From assembly GCA_937876985.1 (NCBI GenBank), contig CALEFT010000027.1, forward strand, positions 75,883-139,882: a stretch of DNA of 64,000 nucleotides, in the 5' to 3' direction. Shown piece after piece: positions 16,728 through 25,489 of the stretch (position 1 is the first letter of the stretch; each line of letters opens with the position of its first letter). This DNA is from an uncultured Clostridia bacterium. Lineage in GTDB: Bacteria > Bacillota > Clostridia > Saccharofermentanales > Saccharofermentanaceae. The position numbers and the translations under genes were made by a program. The notes under the pieces were generated by a model that was not told where the DNA came from, searched no databases, and saw only the letters and a list, made by a program, of their open reading frames with translations.

Positions 16728-17453
16728 TTACTTCTTAGACTTTGCTTCTACAGAAGCTTCCGTTGATTCAGCTGTTAGGAACTTGTAGGAATAAGCTGCG
16801 AAAGCTGCGCCTAGAAGAGGTCCAAGGATGAATACCCAAAGGTCCTTCATTGGAGCAGTGTTACCAGTAACGAGTGCCATGAGAGCTGGTCCGAAGGAAC
16901 GAGCTGGGTTTACGCTTGTACCTGTAAGGCCAATTCCAAGAATATGTACGAGTACAAGAGTAAAGCCGATTACAAGTCCTGCGAAGGAACCATGATTTGC
17001 CTTAGAGGATGTAACTCCAAGGATTGCGATTACGAATACAAATGTGAGCAAAATCTCTACGAGTAGGCCAGAGAATGGTTCACCATTTACTCCTGCTAGG
17101 CCGTTAGAGCCAAGGCCGCCTGTCTTGTCTTCTACTTCACCAGAAGTGAAAATAGCAACTAGCAAACCACTACCTGCGAATGCACCGAAGCACTGAGCTA
17201 CGATGTAGCAAACAAAATCAGTGAAGTTCATTCCACCAGAAATGAAAACACCAAGAGATACTGCTGGATTGATATGACAGCCTGATACGTTACCGATGCT
17301 ATATGCCATTGCTACGATTGTTAGACCAAAAGCAAAAGCTGTTAGAATGTAACCGCTACCAGCAGCAGCGTCGCAGCCAACTAGCATAGCTGTACCACAA
17401 CCTAGAAGAACCAGCACCATTGTTCCAATAAATTCTGCGAAATACTTTCTCAT
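16728..17453 (-). CDS. Aquaporin (MIP family)
   Basis: A six-helix channel of 241 residues. Both half-helix NPA motifs are present: GCHINPAVSLG near residue 60 and GTSVNPARSFGPAL near 185. The second motif continues ARS rather than ARD, which fits a water channel (AqpZ type) better than a glycerol facilitator; the substrate call is inference. AAGGAGG lies upstream of the ATG. The gene stands alone with its own terminator, convergent to the sugar operon. Confidence 0.9.
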   Translation of the reverse strand: MRKYFAEFIGTMVLVLLGCGTAMLVGCDAAAGSGYILTAFAFGLTIVAMAYSIGNVSGCHINPAVSLGVFISGGMNFTDFVCYIVAQCFGAFAGSGLLVAIFTSGEVEDKTGGLGSNGLAGVNGEPFSGLLVEILLTFVFVIAILGVTSSKANHGSFAGLVIGFTLVLVHILGIGLTGTSVNPARSFGPALMALVTGNTAPMKDLWVFILGPLLGAAFAAYSYKFLTAESTEASVEAKSKK

Positions 17454-17556
17454 AAGGAACCTCCTTGATATAAACTTATCTAGATTATATTCCTTATTGA
17501 TATGAATTTGCTGTCAACTAGATTTCTATTTGATTAACAAATTGCAACTAACGCTA

Positions 17557-18336
17557 TCACACATCCAAATTAAGCTCAATAGGGCAATGGTCTGAGCCCA
17601 TAATATCGGTTAAGTGCTCGCAGGACGTAACTTTGTCCATGAATTCGTTTGTAACAAAGAAGTAGTCGATACGCCAGCCGACGTTGCGCTCGCGTGCCTT
17701 GGTCTTGTAGGACCACCAAGTGTAGCATTCTGTCTTGTCTGGGTAGAAGTGTCTGAACGCATCGCATAGTCCGCGACTAATAAAAATATCCATATATTCG
17801 CGCTCTTCTGGAAGGAAGCCGGAAATTTTAGAGTTTGCTTTCGGGTTAGAAAGGTCAATCTCGCGATGTGCAGTATTTACGTCACCACAGCAAATGACCT
17901 CCTTGCCGCGTGCCTTCCAGGAAGCAACCTGGTCTAGGAAGCAGTCGTAGAAGCGAAGCTTGAACTTAACAAAATCGTCTCCTCTTCCGCCGTTTGGAAA
18001 ATAAATATTGTAGAGCACAAAGGTCTCGAACTCTACGCAAATGGAGCGACCCTCATGGTCGAATTCGTCTACACCAAAGCCATCCTGAATTGAGATAGGC
18101 TCCGGCATCGTCTCAGAATTGATGTAAACCGCAGTGCCCGAATAGCCCTTCTTCTCCGCGCTATAAAAGTGCGAGCGGTATGGCCCAATGTCTGTAATCT
18201 CTGGGCCGAGCTGGTCGATGTTCGCCTTCGTCTCCTGCAAACAAAAAACGTCTGCGCCGCTCGATAGCAGGATGTCTGCGAAGCCTTTTCCAGCGATTGC
18301 ACGAATTCCATTTACGTTCCAACTAATAATTCTCAT
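17557..18336 (-). CDS. xth: Exodeoxyribonuclease III / AP endonuclease
   Basis: 259 residues of the EEP nuclease family. ISWNVNGIRA at the N-terminus, FCLQETKA with the metal Glu, CCGDVNTAH, WRIDYFF, and MGSDHCPI with the catalytic His at the end. It cleaves DNA at abasic sites and removes 3' blocks. ATG 18336 is chosen over the longer frame because conserved sequence starts with MRIISWNVNG and GAGGGGAG precedes it. The leader contains a copy of the GCTTTTCGAG element (18351-18360). Confidence 0.93.
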   Translation of the reverse strand: MRIISWNVNGIRAIAGKGFADILLSSGADVFCLQETKANIDQLGPEITDIGPYRSHFYSAEKKGYSGTAVYINSETMPEPISIQDGFGVDEFDHEGRSICVEFETFVLYNIYFPNGGRGDDFVKFKLRFYDCFLDQVASWKARGKEVICCGDVNTAHREIDLSNPKANSKISGFLPEEREYMDIFISRGLCDAFRHFYPDKTECYTWWSYKTKARERNVGWRIDYFFVTNEFMDKVTSCEHLTDIMGSDHCPIELNLDV

Positions 18337-18508
18337 AGGAGTTCTCCCCTCTCGAAAAGCATCAAAACCACACACAAAAAGTGGCAATTAGCATTATTAT
18401 ACACTATCAAATACGAAGTTCGCGCCAAATGAAGTGAAGTGTGATATACTTTGTTAGTTAGAAAAGAATGAAATCTGCGACCACATTTTGATTGGTAGGA
18501 GGATAAAT

Positions 18509-19930
18509 ATGAACATGAAGAAGATAGCTAGCCTATTTATGGCAGTAATATTAATGACATCTTGTCTATGGCTTACAGCTTGTGGCAAGGACGAGGCTGA
18601 GTCAACAGAGCTTTCCAGATTGACTGATGCATCTGGAAATACAGTCGAGACAATGATTGATATATCGACATACACATTCGACACTATGTATGGTAATCAG
18701 ATTGGCGATTTCCTAAGTCACCCATATACATTCCAGGCTCCAAATGGAACGACAGTGGAGATTCCAACATATGAGTCAAATTTCTATTTCATCAATTCCT
18801 TTATTGAATTATCCAATATGGGACTTAACTATGGATTTTATCCAGTAACGATTGAGGGCTACCTAGACTTGTCTGCAGAATATGTGCCACTTGCGTTGTC
18901 GGGTGAGACAGAGGCCCCAGACTATGCAACATATGGAGAGTTCTTCGTTGATTATTCTGAGGAACTTGTGAAGACAACATACATTGTTCTAAGTCTTGCC
19001 CAGGAAGCTGGCTTGCAGCTTTCTGAGGAGACATATGCAGCAATCGACCAGATGATCGCTAGACTCAATGAGACTGGTGCGGTGCCAGCAGGTGTTACAC
19101 TAGATTCATATCTTAAGCTACACTATGGCCCAAATTGTGATGAGGCGGCTTTCCGTCAGGTGCTTGCAAACTACTATTTGGCAGACCTTTACACATCACA
19201 GTATATTGAGAACTATGAGTTTACAGAAGAAGAGTTAATGAGACCAACTGTTGTACATGCGCTTTTCGCGCCGGCTTCAGAATCTGAAGAGGACATGGCG
19301 GCAGCCCTTGCGAATGCGGAGGCTTTGATGGCTATGTGTTCTACTTGGGAAGATGTAGAGACATACGGCGTTGAGCAGAACTTGATGGGAGTTGCTCTTG
19401 AGTGCGCGACATATCAGGTGGAGCCAGGTGTTTTTGTGCCAGAGTTTGAGGCGTGGGCTTTGGACGAGTCAAGAGAGGTTAACGACATCGAGATTGTTGA
19501 GACTTCATACGGATATCACGTAATGGGATACTGCGGATTGCAGGAGATTGACGAGTATGCCAAGGAGGACGTTGCACTTTCTGCGCTTAGTGAGTACCTT
19601 AATGGACTAGCAGAAAATGGAGGCTATGTATTGTCTACTTCTGAGCCATACGCGGCTTCTGCGCCAGCACCAGAGTACACATATGTTACAAATGAGCAGG
19701 GTGCGATTATCGGTTCAGATGTTGTATATCCAAATGCACAGAACACAAGCAAGATGGCAGTAAATCCAATGACAATCGTGATTATTATTTTGGTAGTGAT
19801 TGTTCTAGGCCTTGTAATCTTTATCGTAGTAGATAAGCTTGGTAAGGGCGGAAAGAAGCCTAAGGCGAAAGCTTCGGCTAGTCAGGATGTAGAAGAGAAT
19901 GATAGTCCTGATAATGATAGCGAGGCTTGA
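18509..19930 (+). CDS. Parvulin-like (PrsA/SurA-type) lipoprotein with C-terminal membrane anchor
   Basis: 473 residues. The signal peptide ends in a lipobox (LTAC). The middle has a long helical region like the chaperone part of PrsA/SurA, then a parvulin-like domain: VVHALFAPASESEE (cf. the family's HILF strand) and SYGYHVMGY near its end. Uncommonly for this family, a second hydrophobic helix (VIIILVVIVLGLVIFIVV) precedes a Lys-rich, then acidic C-terminus, which would anchor both ends. Likely role is folding of exported proteins. The domain is divergent, so isomerase activity is uncertain. Start ATG 18509 follows TAGGAGG. Confidence 0.72.
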   Translation: MNMKKIASLFMAVILMTSCLWLTACGKDEAESTELSRLTDASGNTVETMIDISTYTFDTMYGNQIGDFLSHPYTFQAPNGTTVEIPTYESNFYFINSFIELSNMGLNYGFYPVTIEGYLDLSAEYVPLALSGETEAPDYATYGEFFVDYSEELVKTTYIVLSLAQEAGLQLSEETYAAIDQMIARLNETGAVPAGVTLDSYLKLHYGPNCDEAAFRQVLANYYLADLYTSQYIENYEFTEEELMRPTVVHALFAPASESEEDMAAALANAEALMAMCSTWEDVETYGVEQNLMGVALECATYQVEPGVFVPEFEAWALDESREVNDIEIVETSYGYHVMGYCGLQEIDEYAKEDVALSALSEYLNGLAENGGYVLSTSEPYAASAPAPEYTYVTNEQGAIIGSDVVYPNAQNTSKMAVNPMTIVIIILVVIVLGLVIFIVVDKLGKGGKKPKAKASASQDVEENDSPDNDSEA

Positions 19931-19972
19931 TGTTCGTCGTTTTGCAAAAAAGTAAGGAACTGAGGATTGTTT

Positions 19973-20899
19973 ATGATCTATAACAATATTCTTGAGGCAA
20001 TGGGAAGTACACCATTAGTAAGATTGTCACGCATGGTCGGAGAAGACAGTGCGCAGATTCTTGTTAAGGTGGAGGGCCTTAATGTAGGTGGTTCGATTAA
20101 GACTAGAACAGCCTATAATATGATTCGAATCGCTGAAGAGAAGGGGCAGATTGATAAGGATACAATTATTGTCGAGCCTACTTCCGGTAATCAGGGAATT
20201 GGATTAGCATTAGTTGGTGCGGTTCGAGGATACAAGACGGTTATTATCATGCCAGACTCGGTTAGCGAAGAAAGAAGAAAGCTAGTTGAGCACTATGGCG
20301 CGAAGGTTATTCTAATCCACGATGCTGGTAACATTGGCGCTTGTATCGACGAGTGCTTGCAGCTTGCACTCAAGATGCAAAGAGAGGACCCTAATGTTTT
20401 TGTGCCACAGCAGTTTGAGAATCCAGCAAACCCGGCAGTGCACAGGAAGCAGACAGGTATCGAGATTTTGAATCAGGTGGATGGACCAATTCACGGTTTT
20501 TGTTCTGGAATCGGTACTGGTGGAACAATCACAGGTATCGGAGAGACTTTGAAGATGGAAAATCCAGATATCGAGATTTGGGCAGTAGAGCCAGAGGATG
20601 CGGCTATTTTGTCGGGTGGTTCTATTGGAACACATATTCAGATGGGAATCGGAGACGGATTGATTCCGGAGATTTTGAATCAGAATATTTATAACGATAT
20701 CTGCATCATCAAAGATGAGGAGGCCTTGCAGGCAGCGAAGGATTTGGCAGCCAAGGAAGGTCTAATGTGTGGAATTAGTAGCGGTACAAATGTCGCAGCT
20801 GCAATTAAGCTAGCTAAGAAGCTTGGTCCAGGCAAGACGGTTGTAACAGTTCTTCCTGACACAGCAGAGAGATATTTCTCTACACCGCTTTTTGATTAA
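19973..20899 (+). CDS. cysK: Cysteine synthase (O-acetylserine sulfhydrylase)
   Basis: PLP enzyme forming cysteine from O-acetylserine and sulfide, 308 residues. GGSIKTRTA contains the PLP Lys, TSGNQGIGLA is the substrate loop (TSGNTG in most relatives), GTGGTITGIG binds the phosphate, and LPDTAERYFST closes the protein. ATG 19973 is preferred because GAGG lies seven bases upstream. The gene sits just before the accessory island and ends in a strong terminator. Confidence 0.9.
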   Translation: MIYNNILEAMGSTPLVRLSRMVGEDSAQILVKVEGLNVGGSIKTRTAYNMIRIAEEKGQIDKDTIIVEPTSGNQGIGLALVGAVRGYKTVIIMPDSVSEERRKLVEHYGAKVILIHDAGNIGACIDECLQLALKMQREDPNVFVPQQFENPANPAVHRKQTGIEILNQVDGPIHGFCSGIGTGGTITGIGETLKMENPDIEIWAVEPEDAAILSGGSIGTHIQMGIGDGLIPEILNQNIYNDICIIKDEEALQAAKDLAAKEGLMCGISSGTNVAAAIKLAKKLGPGKTVVTVLPDTAERYFSTPLFD

Positions 20900-20960
20900 T
20901 CGTGACGACGGATGTTTTATAGGAAATAATAAGATTACCTTATTATGTGTAGAAAGTAGT

Positions 20961-21004
20961 AGGATTCCCAATTAGCTGTTTGCTATTTTGGGAATCCTTT
21001 TTTA
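20961..21004 (+). terminator. Rho-independent terminator after cysK
   Basis: An 11-bp stem (AGGATTCCCAA with TTGGGAATCCT) followed by seven T. It marks the left edge of the accessory island; pretoxin-like sequence starts about 10 bases later. Confidence 0.92.
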
Positions 21005-21014
21005 TTGTTAATTA

Positions 21015-21190
21015 GAGGTGCTTCTATCAGCAGATGCATCGATAATTGGAGCAAGCATAAATGGAGCAAATAGGTGAAACGGCTGAAGATATTGGACGTC
21101 GAGTTGATGATGTTAGTTCTGCGCAAATAAACGATGTCGATATTGATAATCAGGTTAGAATGGCAGATAATATTGTTGGTGAGGGTGGTA
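21015..21190 (+). repeat. Pretoxin repeat copy R1, with internal deletions
   Basis: 21015-21055 matches 37577-37617 with one mismatch in 41 bases. 21050-21069 matches 37699-37718 exactly, and from 21063 on it matches the common repeat. The shared joints are AGCAAG and TGGAGCAA, so this copy looks like the longer pretoxin with two short-homology deletions. Confidence 0.85.
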
Positions 21191-21573
21191 ATACTTCAAG
21201 ACCAACATGGAGACAATCTGAACTAGATGCAGCAAAAGATTTTCCAGATTATGACGCTCAAAAATCATTTATTAACGGACAAGAAGTTCCGTATGGAACA
21301 AAAGGAAGTGTACGTCCAGATTATTACAAGAACGGCTATAGTGTAGATGTTAACAATTATAATGTAGAAAGTGCAAGTGGAAGAAGTAACCTTGCACGTA
21401 ATATTGAAAAACAGTATTATCAGAGAATACAAAACTTACCTGAAGGAACTAAAGAAATTGTTATGATTGATATTAGAGGTCAAAGTATTAGTGATGCAAG
21501 TATGAGTGCGTTGTACGATGATATTATGCGTAGAACAAATAATGGAGTAGAAATACTGTTTAAGATGGATTAG
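21061..21573 (+). CDS. Orphan toxin module, possible REase-fold nuclease
   Basis: 170 residues. Residues 1-43 are the shared pretoxin end (IGETAEDIGRRVDD, NQVRMADNIVGEGG). The rest is a distinct toxin domain with GTKGSVRPDYYKNGYSVDV, ARNIEKQYYQRIQNLP and MIDIRGQS. That pattern recalls restriction-endonuclease-fold toxins (conserved Asp in SVRPD, then an acidic-x-Lys strand), but here the strand reads VDVNNYN, with Asn where the catalytic Lys is expected, so activity is doubtful. ATG 21061 has no ribosome binding site. The next gene is an Imm70-type immunity gene. Confidence 0.65.
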   Translation: MEQIGETAEDIGRRVDDVSSAQINDVDIDNQVRMADNIVGEGGNTSRPTWRQSELDAAKDFPDYDAQKSFINGQEVPYGTKGSVRPDYYKNGYSVDVNNYNVESASGRSNLARNIEKQYYQRIQNLPEGTKEIVMIDIRGQSISDASMSALYDDIMRRTNNGVEILFKMD

Positions 21574-21582
21574 GAGGTTTAA

Positions 21583-21999
21583 ATGGCAGTTGGGTTTAAA
21601 GTAAAGTTTTATTGGTATCAGATAGGACAAGGTGACTTTTTGCATTCATTTTTTTCAACAGTTGCATATAATTTAGAAAACAAAATATGGGGAAGTCGTT
21701 TTCCGATAATTATGAACGAATTATATCAAGGGAAAATTGAAAACAAAAACATAAACGTAGCCTTAGAAGAATTGAATATGATAAAAACGGAATTAAAATC
21801 ATTAAGTCCTCAAGATGTAGTTTGGGATATAGAAGACTTATCAAAGCAACCTCCTTGGGGTAATAATATTAGTGAGCATATTACGGATTTATCTAATTAT
21901 TTTGTAACGAGTGATGGGAATGATTTTTTAACTATATTTTCTCATGCACTAGAAAAAGCAAAAGAAGTAAATTCTGAAATAGAGATTAAATCTATTTAA
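21583..21999 (+). CDS. Immunity protein, Imm70 family
   Basis: 138 residues. The N-terminal block FKVKFYWYQIGQGDFLHSFF, then RFPIIMNELYQGK and VWDIEDLSKQPPWG, match what I know of Imm70 immunity proteins. It starts 9 bases after the toxin module at 21061 with GGAGG upstream, the standard toxin-immunity order, and would neutralise that nuclease-like domain in the cytoplasm. A hairpin terminator follows. Confidence 0.75.
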   Translation: MAVGFKVKFYWYQIGQGDFLHSFFSTVAYNLENKIWGSRFPIIMNELYQGKIENKNINVALEELNMIKTELKSLSPQDVVWDIEDLSKQPPWGNNISEHITDLSNYFVTSDGNDFLTIFSHALEKAKEVNSEIEIKSI

Positions 22000-22052
22000 G
22001 AGGTGTTAAATCGTTATGGTTATACATCGAACGATATGACTTGGTTTTATTC

Positions 22053-22083
22053 AGACCAGCTATGTATATGATGGCTGGTCTTT
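22053..22083 (+). terminator. Cassette terminator hairpin (AGACCAGC type)
   Basis: AGACCAGC pairs with GCTGGTCT and is followed by TTC. The same hairpin with a different loop recurs at 30567-30597, and in decayed form at 33893-33921 and 34771-34800, so it is part of the repeated intergenic unit. Confidence 0.75.
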
Positions 22084-22425
22084 CAAATTTATATTGAAGT
22101 TGTGTTTTATATACTATACTTGTCTATAAGGATTATATTTAGATTGAAAAAATAGCATATAAGTGAGGAAACTCCAAGATAAATATCCCTATGAAAATGG
22201 GTAATGGAAATCCCAAAATTAATTCCAAATAGGGAAAGGGTTCATAAGATTTTTAACTGATATGGGGAAGTAGGCAACCAGATTTTTCGTACCAGTATCT
22301 TTATATCCTTTAAGTTTTTATATTCCCAGCAGTTTTCAAAATTCAAGAACCAATTAAAAATAAAACCAGTTTTTCAATTTCTTATATTGTCAGATTGGTA
22401 TGCGACCACGTGAGTTGGATGTAGT
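22083..22425 (+). repeat. Intergenic repeat copy 1 ending in the 34-bp junction
   Basis: About 340 bases with no gene. Blocks of it recur at 30600-30865, 32612-32745 and 36000-36193, with different internal deletions. It ends with a junction CAGATTGGTATGCGACCACG, then TGAGTTGGATGTAG, directly abutting the pretoxin repeat. A TATACT near 22115 is shared with the second copy and may be a promoter. Confidence 0.75.
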
Positions 22426-22763
22426 ATAGGTGAAGCGGCTGAAGATATTGGATGCCGAGTTGATGATGTTAGTTCTGCGAAAACAAACGATGTTGATATT
22501 GATAATCAGGTTAGAATGGCGGATAATCTTGTTGGTGAGGGTGGCAGTTTATCTAATGACAGAGTCTCATATTATTTAAACCAATCACTTAATAACGTTG
22601 ATAGCAGTACAACGATTAGTTTTTGGTGGATTGCAAGTGAAACCATACTATGAAAAAGGGATGCCAATGGTTTTTGGAAAGATTGGAAGAATAAGCAATA
22701 GAATTAACAAATACAAGAGTATCTCTTGAAGATTATTTTAATATGATGGATGAAATCAAATAG
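22426..22763 (+). pseudogene. Broken toxin module on pretoxin repeat R2
   Basis: Starts without any start codon at ATAGGTGAA, the left boundary also used at 28183, 32746 and 36194. The frame gives IGEAAEDIGCRVDD to ADNLVGEGG, then a toxin domain that stops at TGA 22651. Further coding-like sequence in other frames continues (KPYYEKGMPMVFGKIGR, then SLEDYFNMMDEIK to TAG 22761), so at least two frameshifts have occurred. The toxin type is not recognised. Confidence 0.7.
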
Positions 22764-22774
22764 GAGAGTTAAAC

Positions 22775-23194
22775 ATGCAAAATGGAATATTAAGAGTAGG
22801 GAAATACGCTATTGAACCAACGACAAGTGTTGATACACTCCCAAGTGACGAATATAATGTTATAAATACTAAAAATGGGATAGTGTATATATCAAAAAAT
22901 CCATTTGAATTGTTGGGCGCAAAGTTTTGGGTGACTATTCTTTTTGAGAAAATGCACATTAAAAAGGTTGAATTAAGCAATGCCGATGAAAAATACAAAA
23001 TGAATTACCAGACAATGGATAGTACAATTCTTGAACAGCTAAGAAAAGAAAATAATGATTTTTTACTAAACAATTTAGGACCATCACACAAAGAAAATTT
23101 ATCTGGTTTAGAGTATGAGTATCCATGGGGAAAAGTAATGTCATATTTTGATTTTAAATCTGCGGAGGCAGGAATTGTAGTTTGTTATTTTTGA
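22775..23194 (+). CDS. Putative immunity protein (unrecognised family)
   Basis: 139 residues, no signal peptide or membrane segment, so cytoplasmic. It begins MQNGILRVGKYAIEPTTSVD and ends in SYFDFKSAEAGIVVCYF. AGGAG precedes the ATG. Its place directly after a decayed toxin tail makes it the likely immunity gene for that toxin; sequence alone does not name the family. Confidence 0.6.
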   Translation: MQNGILRVGKYAIEPTTSVDTLPSDEYNVINTKNGIVYISKNPFELLGAKFWVTILFEKMHIKKVELSNADEKYKMNYQTMDSTILEQLRKENNDFLLNNLGPSHKENLSGLEYEYPWGKVMSYFDFKSAEAGIVVCYF

Positions 23195-23311
23195 GTATAT
23201 TTTTAATATATGTCAACTAAATAAAAACGTATCATCGAAACGGTACAAGTAGTACAGTGGTCAATGCTTAATGGAAACATATATCCAGCACAATATTAGG
23301 AGGAATTACAA

Positions 23312-23764
23312 ATGTGGAAAGATAAATTGCAAGAGATTATTCAAGAGAAAAAAATGTATGGAGAAAAAGTAAATATTGGAGCTAATGAAGAAGAGATTGA
23401 AATATTTTCTAAAGAAGCTAAGGATGAAATCAAAGTGGATTTGCCTAATGAATATATAAAAATCCTAAGGTTCGTAAATGGAATAGAGTTTAATGGATTT
23501 ATTTTGTATGGAATTGATCAACATCTGTTAAACAAGCAACAAAACCAGAGAATCAATGGATTAATTGAATATAATAAAATATGGTATGAAAATGAGTGGC
23601 AAAAAAAATACCTTTTCATAGGAGAAAGTAATATTAGTTGGTATGTTTATGATTTAGCAGAGTGTAGATATGTTGAATTGGATAATCCTTCTGGAAGAGA
23701 AAATGAAGTATTTTCTAGTTTGGAATGTATGTTAGAAAAAATACTAAGTGACGCATTAGAATAA
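23312..23764 (+). CDS. SUKH-family immunity protein, YrhA type
   Basis: 150 residues. VDLPNEYIKILRFVNGIEFNG, YGIDQ and YLFIGESNISWYVYDL follow the SMI1/KNR4 (SUKH) pattern, closest to the YrhA subgroup. SUKH proteins are general immunity proteins against nuclease and other polymorphic toxins. The gene has AGGAGGA upstream. Its toxin is missing: no toxin module lies between it and the previous immunity gene, so it is an orphan immunity gene. Confidence 0.75.
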   Translation: MWKDKLQEIIQEKKMYGEKVNIGANEEEIEIFSKEAKDEIKVDLPNEYIKILRFVNGIEFNGFILYGIDQHLLNKQQNQRINGLIEYNKIWYENEWQKKYLFIGESNISWYVYDLAECRYVELDNPSGRENEVFSSLECMLEKILSDALE

Positions 23765-23767
23765 AAT

Positions 23768-23929
23768 AGAAATATATGCATTGACTACAGAATATTTATC
23801 AACTCACTCTAAACAAATATATGAAAAATTTGGAGAAAATCATTTTTTGCACTTGAAGTAAACCGAGTTGACAATTCAATTAACTACTCTAGAGGAATTA
23901 TTGATTTGATTGCGGAGATGTTTAAATGA
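23768..23929 (+). pseudogene. Immunity gene remnant (frameshifted)
   Basis: Coding-like sequence reading EIYALTTEYLSTHSKQ then IYEKFGENHF, and after a one-base shift FALEVNRVDNSINYSRG to a stop at 23927. There is no start codon with a ribosome binding site. It looks like the 3' part of an immunity gene whose cognate toxin has gone. Confidence 0.55.
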
Positions 23930-23992
23930 TTTGTATAGACATATTTAAGCATGTCAAATTGTGACAAAAAATGTGAAAGGAACACAAAATAT

Positions 23993-24058
23993 GTGATGTT
24001 AAAAGTAAAATTTCAACTACAAGAATATGGTGGAAATACGAGAATAATAAATCCTTAA
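23993..24058 (+). pseudogene. Toxin C-terminal remnant
   Basis: A 21-codon tail (KVKFQLQEYGGNTRIINP) just before the AAGGAGG of the next immunity gene, where a toxin C-terminus would lie. Everything upstream of it is lost. Confidence 0.4.
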
Positions 24059-24068
24059 AGGAGGTAAT

Positions 24069-24545
24069 ATGAAACCGATATATGCTGAAAACATTGTGGT
24101 AGCAATCAAACAAAATAATTGTATAGAATGGTATATTCTTGATAAAGATTACTGTTTTTTAGATTATTCTAAGTTGGAGGATGCATATCGAAGGAAAGGC
24201 TATGACGTTGTTATTGATGACACCCCTAGATTTGGCATAAAAGTAGTCAACGAATTGACTCAATCCCTTTTTATAGACAAAATAATAGAATATAAAATTT
24301 CAAGTGAAGAATTAAAAAGAATGCTAATTAATGAATCAGAGTGCGATGATAAATTAGAATATAATCCGTCAATTCTAATAGATTTTGATAATAGGCTACT
24401 AAAATCGAACTATGCAGAACCGGAATCGTTTGAAGATTATGTTCCCGATGGTTGGAAAGGAAAGTACCAAGATTTTGCGATGGATATACCTCAAAATCAG
24501 AGATATTGGATTGATGAAAATGGTCGAAGTTTGATAGGAGGATAA
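24069..24545 (+). CDS. Putative immunity protein (unrecognised family)
   Basis: 158 residues, acidic, cytoplasmic. It starts MKPIYAENIVVAIKQNNCIE and ends QRYWIDENGRSLIGG. AAAGGAGG lies 5 bases before the ATG. It follows a toxin tail remnant, the usual place for an immunity gene. No family recognised. Confidence 0.6.
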   Translation: MKPIYAENIVVAIKQNNCIEWYILDKDYCFLDYSKLEDAYRRKGYDVVIDDTPRFGIKVVNELTQSLFIDKIIEYKISSEELKRMLINESECDDKLEYNPSILIDFDNRLLKSNYAEPESFEDYVPDGWKGKYQDFAMDIPQNQRYWIDENGRSLIGG

Positions 24546-24548
24546 ACA

Positions 24549-24750
24549 TGGAAAATAACAAAGTTACAATTCTCAATAAAAATATTCTCCGATTAATCCA
24601 TGTGACGAAATTAGTAGAGAAGTTGCAGAATCTTTTAGTGGAGCAACACCACAAAATATATATGATAGTCTTGGGAATGTGATAGGAACATTGCCTGGAG
24701 GTGGAAGTCAGGTTTATATTCCAAAAGTGGAAGAGGGGTGGTTTCAATGA
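24549..24750 (+). pseudogene. Toxin C-terminal remnant (frameshifted)
   Basis: From 24595 the frame reads NPCDEISREVAESFSGATPQ, then NIYDSLGNVIGTLPGGGSQV, to TGA 24748; upstream coding potential is in another frame. The stop overlaps the ATG of the next gene (ATGA), the coupling expected of a toxin with its immunity gene. Toxin type unknown. Confidence 0.55.
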
Positions 24751-25055
24751 ATCAATGTGATTGTAATGAGAGAATAGGAGTTGAAATAAATTCATTTCAA
24801 CTGTATGAGCAACTTAGAGAATTTTTTGAATATCAAGTCCAAGAAGATGTGTTTTGTGACATACCTGTAGAGTTACCATATTTTTGTGGTTATGATTTAA
24901 AGCCTGAAGAAGTAAAGGATGAATTTAAGTGGTATGCTGATAAGTGGTATAAATGTAAATGTTGTGGAACATTATGGGAATTTCAATATCCTGACTTTCC
25001 AGCAAAAGGATTTGTTAGGAAATTTTCTGATGGAAAATATAGAATTAAAGACTAA
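24747..25055 (+). CDS. Putative immunity protein with Cys cluster
   Basis: 102 residues. Cys pairs CDC near the N-terminus and CKCCG at about residue 75, the latter possibly a metal site, followed by FQYPDFPAKGFVRKF. ATG 24747 overlaps the toxin remnant stop and has GAGGGG upstream. It probably protected against the toxin whose tail precedes it. Confidence 0.6.
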   Translation: MNQCDCNERIGVEINSFQLYEQLREFFEYQVQEDVFCDIPVELPYFCGYDLKPEEVKDEFKWYADKWYKCKCCGTLWEFQYPDFPAKGFVRKFSDGKYRIKD

Positions 25056-25066
25056 AATGTCGAATA

Positions 25067-25487
25067 TGAGATACGCCTAACGGAATAGATACTAGCATTG
25101 AAGGAGTGACTGATAATATCGATGAAGCCGTGGAGCAAATAGGTGAAACGGCTGAAGATATAGGACGTCGAGGTGATGATGTTAGTACTGCGCAAATAAA
25201 CGATGTCGATTGATTGTCGATCATAGAACGGCAGCAAGATTAATTAAGAATGCAGATGGATATAATGGTCAAGGTATTAGATTGTTATCATGTAATACTG
25301 GTGCCTTAGATAATGATTTGCACAAAACTTAGCAAACCAACTTAATGTTGAAGTATACGCTCCAACAAATTATTTATGGGCGACACAAGATGGAAAATAT
25401 TTTGTTGCAGGAATGACAAATCAAGGAAGCCCTAATATGAGTGAAATGGGCATATTTAGTATATTTATACCAGGAGGAAGTCAGTAA
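25067..25487 (+). pseudogene. Broken toxin module on pretoxin repeat R3
   Basis: The pretoxin repeat (25067-25210) has no start and ends in TGA right at the joint. The toxin part is in another frame: LIVDHRTAARLIKNADGYNG, QGIRLLSCNTGA, then after a second shift FAQNLANQLNVEVYAPTNY to TAA 25485. The IRLLSCNTG and LANQLNVEVYAP pattern occurs in many polymorphic toxin C-termini of unproven activity. Out of frame at both joints, it cannot be translated as one protein. Confidence 0.7.
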
Positions 25488-25489
25488 AA

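Noticed and set aside
22270..22420. Minus-strand genes in the intergenic repeats (also at 30681-30932)
   Set aside because: The open frames differ between repeat copies, lack ribosome binding sites and are interrupted by the deletions, so they are chance frames.
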